NCBI GenBank assembly: GCA_027019085.1
Contig: JALUXG010000015.1
Coordinates: 1-64,000, forward strand
DNA length: 64,000 nt
Origin: Rhodanobacteraceae bacterium
Lineage (GTDB): Bacteria > Pseudomonadota > Gammaproteobacteria > Xanthomonadales > Rhodanobacteraceae
Direction of reading: 5' to 3'
Numbering within the stretch: the first letter of the stretch is position 1; each line of letters opens with the position of its first letter. The translations under genes and the position numbers were made by a program. The notes beneath the pieces are model-generated. The model was not told the DNA's origin. It worked only from the letters and a program-made list of their open reading frames with translations, and made no database searches. This document shows positions 59,727-64,000 of the stretch, piece after piece.

Positions 59727-60817
59727 TGGCGAGCTTCGAGGCCGTCGACCATCGGCACATGGCACGCGCGATGCGCCTGGCCGAACGCGGCCTGTTCACC
59801 ACCCAGCCCAACCCGCGTGTCGGCTGCGTCATCGCGCACGGTGGGACGGTGGTCGGCGAAGGCTTTCATCAACGCGCGGGCGGGCCGCACGCCGAAATCC
59901 ACGCCCTGCGCGCCGCCGGCGAACGAGCCCGGGGCGCCAGCGTGTACGTCACCCTGGAACCCTGCGCGCATCATGGCCGCACGCCGCCGTGCGCCGAGGC
60001 GCTGGTTGCCGCCGGGGTGGCGCGCGTGGTGGTCGCCGCCGAGGACCCGAATCCGAAGGTCGACGGGCGCGGCATGGCAAGGCTGCGCGCGGCCGGCATC
60101 GCGGTCGAGAGCGGCCTGATGCGCGAGGCCGCGCGCGAACTCAACATCGGTTTCTTCAGTCGCCTCGAAAGAGGCCACCCCTACGTGCGCGTGAAGCTGG
60201 CCATGAGCCTGGACGGACGCACCGCGCTGGCCGACGGCACCTCCAAGTGGATCACCGGCGAGGCTGCCCGCGCCGACGTGCAGCGCTGGCGCGCGCGCAG
60301 CTCGGCCATCCTCACCGGCACGGGCACCGCGCTGGCCGACGACCCGCGCCTGACTGTGCGCCTTCCCGACCTGCCCCACGTGTCGCCTTTGCGCGTGCTG
60401 CTCGACCGCAAGCTGCGCACCCCTGAAGGCGCCCACCTGCTTGACGGATCCGCGCCGACGCTGGTCCTGCACGGCCCATCCGCAGCACCCGGCACTCACT
60501 TCGCCGCCGTCGAGTGCGCTCCGGTGCCCGAGTCCGCCCACGGGCTCGACCTTGACGCGGTGCTGTCGCTGCTGGCCCGGCGCGAAGTCAACGAACTGCA
60601 CGTGGAAGCCGGACCGACCCTGGCCGGCGCGCTGTTCGCCGCCGGCCTCGTCGACGAACTGCTGCTGTACGTGGCGCCGGTACTCCTCGGCGACCGGGCA
60701 CGACCACTGCTGGCGTTTCCGGCCTTGACCGACATGTCGCGCAGGTGGGGATTCGAAGTTAAGGATATTCGCAGCGTAGGCGACGACCAACGCCTTCGCC
60801 TTCGCCCGACACCGTAG
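59726..60817 (+). CDS. ribD: Bifunctional riboflavin biosynthesis protein RibD
   Basis: A 363-residue enzyme of riboflavin synthesis: an N-terminal deaminase and a C-terminal reductase. Zinc ligands are His55, Cys80 and Cys89, with Glu57 as the proton shuttle (GGPHAEIHAL, EPCAHHGRTPPC). The reductase half has KLAMSLDGRTALADGTSKWITG and VEAGPTLAGALF. It is coupled to nrdR, which is the common order. Unlike in a compact rib operon, an MscS gene and REP repeats separate it from the riboswitch and ribE. Confidence 0.95.
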   Translation: MASFEAVDHRHMARAMRLAERGLFTTQPNPRVGCVIAHGGTVVGEGFHQRAGGPHAEIHALRAAGERARGASVYVTLEPCAHHGRTPPCAEALVAAGVARVVVAAEDPNPKVDGRGMARLRAAGIAVESGLMREAARELNIGFFSRLERGHPYVRVKLAMSLDGRTALADGTSKWITGEAARADVQRWRARSSAILTGTGTALADDPRLTVRLPDLPHVSPLRVLLDRKLRTPEGAHLLDGSAPTLVLHGPSAAPGTHFAAVECAPVPESAHGLDLDAVLSLLARREVNELHVEAGPTLAGALFAAGLVDELLLYVAPVLLGDRARPLLAFPALTDMSRRWGFEVKDIRSVGDDQRLRLRPTP

Positions 60818-60966
60818 GGCGGGCACCGTCCGCCGTTTCCAGCTGTGGCGGACAGTGCCCGCCCTACGGCTTGCCGGGATACGGCGAGAGTGGCGGACAG
60901 TGCCCGCCCTACGGCTTGCCGGATACGGCGAAAGGGTGGGGGTAGGTAGGGCGGGCACCGTCCGCC
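60812..60966. repeat. Cluster of four GTAG-type REP elements
   Basis: Copies of the element seen near 49.4 kb lie at 60812-60834 and 60946-60966 in plus orientation and at 60846-60870 and 60891-60914 inverted. The two inner copies are part of a 45-base tandem duplication (60846-60890 and 60891-60934, differing by small changes). The remaining bases of the 219-base gap to the MscS gene show no other signal. Confidence 0.85.
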
Positions 60967-61036
60967 GATTAAACTTCACCCCCGCCTTCGCGTATGGGAT
61001 CCTGTCCCCTTCATATACACGGATAGCCCCCTGCTG

Positions 61037-63376
61037 ATGATGCTTCGGAAGAGTTCACGTGTCTTGTGGCCCGGATCCGGTCGCTTGCTGGCCGGGGCGT
61101 TGTTGTGCGTGTTGCTGGTTTCGGGTGGCGCATGGGCAGGGACGTCAGGAATCTCGAATATCGCCCAGCAGATGGCGGCCCTGCTGAAAAAGCCGGCACC
61201 GCCACCGGAGAAGGAGGCGGAGAAGACTCAACTGTCGCCGCAGGATGCGCGGGCGCTGGAGCACATGATCCAGGACCCGAAGGCGCGCGCAGCGCTGATT
61301 GCGACTTTGCACAAACTGGCCGGGGAGAAGGCCGCGGAGCCTGCGCAGGCGGGAACGTCGCCGAAGGCATCCGCACCCACGCCCGAGAGCGGTTTCAGCG
61401 ATACCTTGATGACAGCTGTGAACGGACTGATTGCCCGCTCCTCGGATGCCATCGGCGCACTGCAAAGCCTCGGTTATTCCCTGACGACTTCGCCCGAGAC
61501 GGCGGCGCACTGGCGACTGATCGCCCGCTTCGCCTGGCCGCTGGCCCTGGTGGTGCTGCTGGCCTATCTGGTGATGTGGGGCATCCGGTTGCTGGTGCGC
61601 CGGCCGCTGGTGCGACTGACGGGCTGGGCGCGACACGGTGCCCGGCGTGCGCGCTTGCCGCGTGGCTTGCTTGCCCTGACCGTGGACGGGATCACCGGGG
61701 CGTTGGCGATTTCGGCGGCCTGGGGTGCAAGCGCGGCGGGGGTTTCGGTGCTGACCCGCCATGATGGCGCGCTGCATCCCCTGTTCGCGGACTGGTTGCG
61801 CGCGTTCCTGATCGTCGAAGGGGTGCGCCTGGGTCTGCATCTGTTGCTGGGACGGCGGCACTCGTTGAGCGTGCTGCTGGCGCGCGACAGCGATCTTGCG
61901 CATCGCTTCCGGCTGTCGCTGTCGCGCCTTGCGCTGTTGCTGGGTTACGGCATGCTGCTGTTCGTGCCGATGGTGTCGCGCACGGTCGGTGTGCCACTGG
62001 CGCATGCGCTGACGTGGCTGATCGGCGTGCTGGGCTATGTGCTGGCGGTGCGATTGATGCTCAAGCGTCATGCTGCGTTGTCACACGCGCTGGACACGGT
62101 GGCGGATCGGCGCAAGGGCAGTTTCACCGGCTGGGTACTCAAGCTGCTGGCGCGCGTGTGGCTGATCCTGGTGCTGGCCTATCTGACTTCGGTGCTGGGG
62201 GCCATGTTGTTGCGCCCCGGCGATGTGCTGCCCTTCATCGGTCGCGCATCGGGCTGGAGCCTGGTCACCGTGCTGGTCACGCTGGTGGCATTCAAGATCG
62301 TGAACGTGTGGCTCGGCTCGAGGATCAAGCTGCCGGAGACCGTGAGCGCCCGCCTGCCGTCGCTGGAGCATCGGATCAACCAGTTGTTGCCCCTGGCGCG
62401 CCGCAGCCTGCATGCCGTGATCGGCACCGTTGCCGTGCTGGTGCTGCTGGACATCTGGCATGTGGCCAACGCATTGACCTGGCTGCAGGGGCCGACCGGG
62501 CAGTGGCTGCTGGGGCGGGTGATCGCGGCGCTGGTCATCGGACTGGTGGCGCTGGTGGCCTGGGTGGTGATCGACAGCGTGATCGAGGCGCGCCTGCAAC
62601 CTGACGGCGAACATGCACCCACCGCGCGTGCCAAGACCCTGCTCGGGCTGTTCCGGGTAGTGCTGGGCATCGTGCTTGGCGTGATCGGCGGCATGATGGT
62701 GCTGTCGGCGCTGGGCGTGAACATCGGACCGCTGCTGGCCGGTGCCAGCGTGCTGGGCCTGGCGGTGGGCTTTGGCTCGCAGAAGCTGGTGCAGGACATC
62801 ATCAACGGCATCTTCATCCAGATCGAGAACGCCATCAACGTGGGCGATGTGGTCAAGGTCGGCAACATCACCGGTGCCGCCGAGATGGTGACGATCCGCT
62901 CGGTGCGCCTGCGCGATGTGTACGGCACCTACCACATCATTCCCTATTCCTCGGTCAACGAGGTGTCCAACTTCACGCACGGCTACGCCAACTGCGTGGC
63001 GATCTACGGCATTGCCTACCGCGAGGACATCGATGCTGCCACCGCAAAACTGCATGAGGCGTTCGACGAGCTGATGAGCGACGAGACGGTCAAGGACAAG
63101 ATCCTCGAACCGATGGTGGTGCAGGGCGTGGTGGCGCTGAACAGCAGTTCGGTGGACCTGCGGGTGTCGATCAAGGTGCTGCCGGGCAGCCAGTGGGGGG
63201 TGGAGCGTGCGCTCAACCGCCTGGTGAAGATCCACTTCGACCGCGCCGGCATCGAGATCCCGTTCCCGCAGCAGACGGTCTGGTTCGGAGAGGGCAAGGA
63301 CGGCAACGCGCCCCCGGCACGGCTGCGCATCGAGTCGCCGAAGGACGAAGGCGGCGACGCATCGGGTGGCAAGTAG
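61037..63376 (+). CDS. Mechanosensitive channel, MscS superfamily, YbiO-like
   Basis: A 779-residue inner membrane protein. A signal peptide ends near AWA (about residue 34). A periplasmic helical domain (ISNIAQQMAALLKKP, then LSPQDARALEHMIQDP) is followed by about ten membrane segments. The MscS pore is VLGLAVGFGSQKLVQDIINGIFIQIENAINVGDVVKVG, and the cytoplasmic beta and alpha/beta domains follow. Size and N-terminus resemble YbiO of E. coli. It should release solutes on hypo-osmotic shock. Two adjacent ATGs are possible starts. The C-terminus has a Gly/Asp tail. Confidence 0.92.
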   Translation: MMLRKSSRVLWPGSGRLLAGALLCVLLVSGGAWAGTSGISNIAQQMAALLKKPAPPPEKEAEKTQLSPQDARALEHMIQDPKARAALIATLHKLAGEKAAEPAQAGTSPKASAPTPESGFSDTLMTAVNGLIARSSDAIGALQSLGYSLTTSPETAAHWRLIARFAWPLALVVLLAYLVMWGIRLLVRRPLVRLTGWARHGARRARLPRGLLALTVDGITGALAISAAWGASAAGVSVLTRHDGALHPLFADWLRAFLIVEGVRLGLHLLLGRRHSLSVLLARDSDLAHRFRLSLSRLALLLGYGMLLFVPMVSRTVGVPLAHALTWLIGVLGYVLAVRLMLKRHAALSHALDTVADRRKGSFTGWVLKLLARVWLILVLAYLTSVLGAMLLRPGDVLPFIGRASGWSLVTVLVTLVAFKIVNVWLGSRIKLPETVSARLPSLEHRINQLLPLARRSLHAVIGTVAVLVLLDIWHVANALTWLQGPTGQWLLGRVIAALVIGLVALVAWVVIDSVIEARLQPDGEHAPTARAKTLLGLFRVVLGIVLGVIGGMMVLSALGVNIGPLLAGASVLGLAVGFGSQKLVQDIINGIFIQIENAINVGDVVKVGNITGAAEMVTIRSVRLRDVYGTYHIIPYSSVNEVSNFTHGYANCVAIYGIAYREDIDAATAKLHEAFDELMSDETVKDKILEPMVVQGVVALNSSSVDLRVSIKVLPGSQWGVERALNRLVKIHFDRAGIEIPFPQQTVWFGEGKDGNAPPARLRIESPKDEGGDASGGK

Positions 63377-63391
63377 GGAAGGGGTATCCTC

Positions 63392-63418
63392 TTGCGAGTC
63401 CGCACACGGTGTTATGAT
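63392..63418 (+). promoter_or_regulatory. Candidate promoter of the ribE transcript
   Basis: TTGCGA (63392-63397) and TATGAT (63413-63418) are separated by 15 bases, slightly short. Transcription would start near 63425, just before a seven-pair hairpin (63429-63445) and the FMN riboswitch. The -10 match is good, the -35 and spacing moderate. Confidence 0.5.
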
Positions 63419-63460
63419 GCGGCCTGTGCTGCCGCTCTGCGGCAGTGTTGCAACGACGTC

Positions 63461-63596
63461 TTCAGGGCGGGGTGAAAGTCCCCACCGGCGGTAGGTTCCC
63501 ACGGGAACAAGCCCGCGAGCGCTCACGAACATCGTGAGGTCAGCAGACCCGGTCCAAGTCCGGGGCCGACGGTCACAGTCCGGAGGAAAGAAGACG
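63461..63596 (+). promoter_or_regulatory. FMN riboswitch (RFN element)
   Basis: All conserved blocks of the RFN aptamer are present in order: AGGGCGGGGTGAAAGTCCCC, ACCGGCGGTA, AGCCCGCGAGCG, GTCAGCAGACCCGGT, GGGGCCGACGGTCACAGTCC and a purine-rich GGAGGAAAGAAGA end. It binds FMN and lowers expression of the downstream riboflavin genes. About 135 bases separate it from the ribE start. Confidence 0.97.
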
Positions 63597-63623
63597 GCCA
63601 CGCGTCCCGCCATGGGGCGTGCA

Positions 63624-63646
63624 GCCTCGTGCCTTGGGGCGTTTTT
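63624..63646 (+). terminator. Intrinsic terminator of the FMN riboswitch
   Basis: GCCTC and GGGGC pair (one G-U) around a seven-base loop, followed by GTTTTT. It lies 28 bases after the aptamer and before ribE, where FMN binding would favour termination. A second possible stem (CGTCCC with GGGGCG, 63603-63619) could take part in the alternative fold. Confidence 0.7.
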
Positions 63647-63732
63647 CGTTCATGCCGGATGACGGGAAACGTTTCATGAAAACCTTCTATGCACCGTTTT
63701 CGCGCGCCTCCTGCCGGGGAGGGCGCTGACAT

Positions 63733-64000
63733 GTTCACCGGCATCATCCAGTGCGTGGGCTGTGTACGCGCCATCGAGTCGCGCGGCGGCGACGTGCGCC
63801 TGTCGGTCGCCACGGGTGAATTGGATCTTTCCGACGTTACGCCCGGTGATTCCATCGCCGTGGCTGGCTGCTGCCTTACAGCGGTGGCGCTGGATGCACA
63901 GGGCTTCGCCGCCGACGTGTCCACCGAATCGCTGTCGCTGACCACACTGGGCGGGCTCAAGCCCGGTGATGGCGTGAACCTGGAGAAGGCGCTGCGTCTG
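63733..64000 (+). CDS. ribE: Riboflavin synthase alpha chain, 5' part
   Basis: The first 89 codons of riboflavin synthase, which dismutates two lumazine molecules into riboflavin. It begins MFTGIIQCVG, the invariant start of the family, with GGGAGG eight bases before the ATG. LSDVTPGDSIAVAGCCLTAV and VNLEKALRL follow the first lumazine-binding barrel. An in-frame ATG at 63676 lacks support. The gene runs off the window; ribBA and ribH probably follow, as is common. Confidence 0.95.

Noticed and set aside
63676-63735. A short leader peptide or longer N-terminus before ribE, starting at the ATG at 63676.
   Set aside because: It is in frame with ribE but has no ribosome binding site, and the family invariably starts MFTGII, where a GGGAGG site is well placed.

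Overview
This 64 kb window is a compact, GC-rich stretch of bacterial chromosome. Gene content and order point to a gammaproteobacterium of the Xanthomonadales, perhaps Rhodanobacteraceae. The signs are xerD-dsbC-purL, pepA/holC divergent from lptF, an Xps-like type II secretion run gspEFGHIJK, lpoA-yraN divergent from rsmI, ettA/glyA/nrdR/ribD/ribE, GTAG-type REP elements and CCCGAAT/CCCGAGT heptamer arrays. The lineage is an inference from gene order and family recognition; no search was run. I see no prophage, integron, CRISPR array, rRNA or tRNA gene.

Layout. 0.3-9.9 kb: uup, an M28 peptidase lipoprotein, a methyltransferase, an alpha/beta hydrolase, an nfeD-SPFH pair, an aldo/keto reductase, an SLT-domain lipoprotein, a GNAT enzyme and a small membrane protein. 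9.9-15.1 kb: an accessory-looking uptake island, with a TonB-dependent receptor behind a long, hairpin-rich leader, then an MFS transporter and a DODA-type dioxygenase. 15.3-22.7 kb: metK (frameshifted as sequenced), a secreted protein of unknown function, dusB, a nucleoside permease-ribokinase pair, a uracil-DNA glycosylase-like gene, and a cytochrome c gene behind an FNR-type box with an amber codon in its signal peptide. 22.7-30.2 kb: FAD oxidase, yraN, lpoA, rsmI, a diguanylate cyclase, and a yceI/cytochrome b561/yceI operon. 30.4-43.5 kb: a large beta-propeller hybrid histidine kinase, holC, pepA, lptF (no lptG beside it), an RDD protein, xerD, dsbC, purL. 43.5-47.5 kb: a glycosyltransferase, the rimB-rimK-aspartoacylase-like operon, def. 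47.6-53.8 kb: type II secretion genes E to K without C, D, L, M or N. 53.9-64 kb: pyrF, a 147-bp heptamer microsatellite, ettA, a DUF817 gene, glyA, nrdR, ribD, a cluster of REP elements, an MscS-family channel, and an FMN riboswitch with promoter and terminator ahead of ribE, which runs off the window.

How it fits together. Most of the window is housekeeping: purine, pyrimidine, SAM, one-carbon and riboflavin metabolism, ribosome modification, envelope assembly and disulfide isomerisation. The parts most worth a second look are non-coding: the structured leader and 25-bp palindrome before the TonB receptor, the REP and heptamer repeats (one array sits where the nrdR ribosome binding site should be), and three single-base disruptions of otherwise intact genes (metK, cytochrome c, DUF817). 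The disruptions could be sequencing errors or real lesions. I did not find a clearly new multi-gene system.
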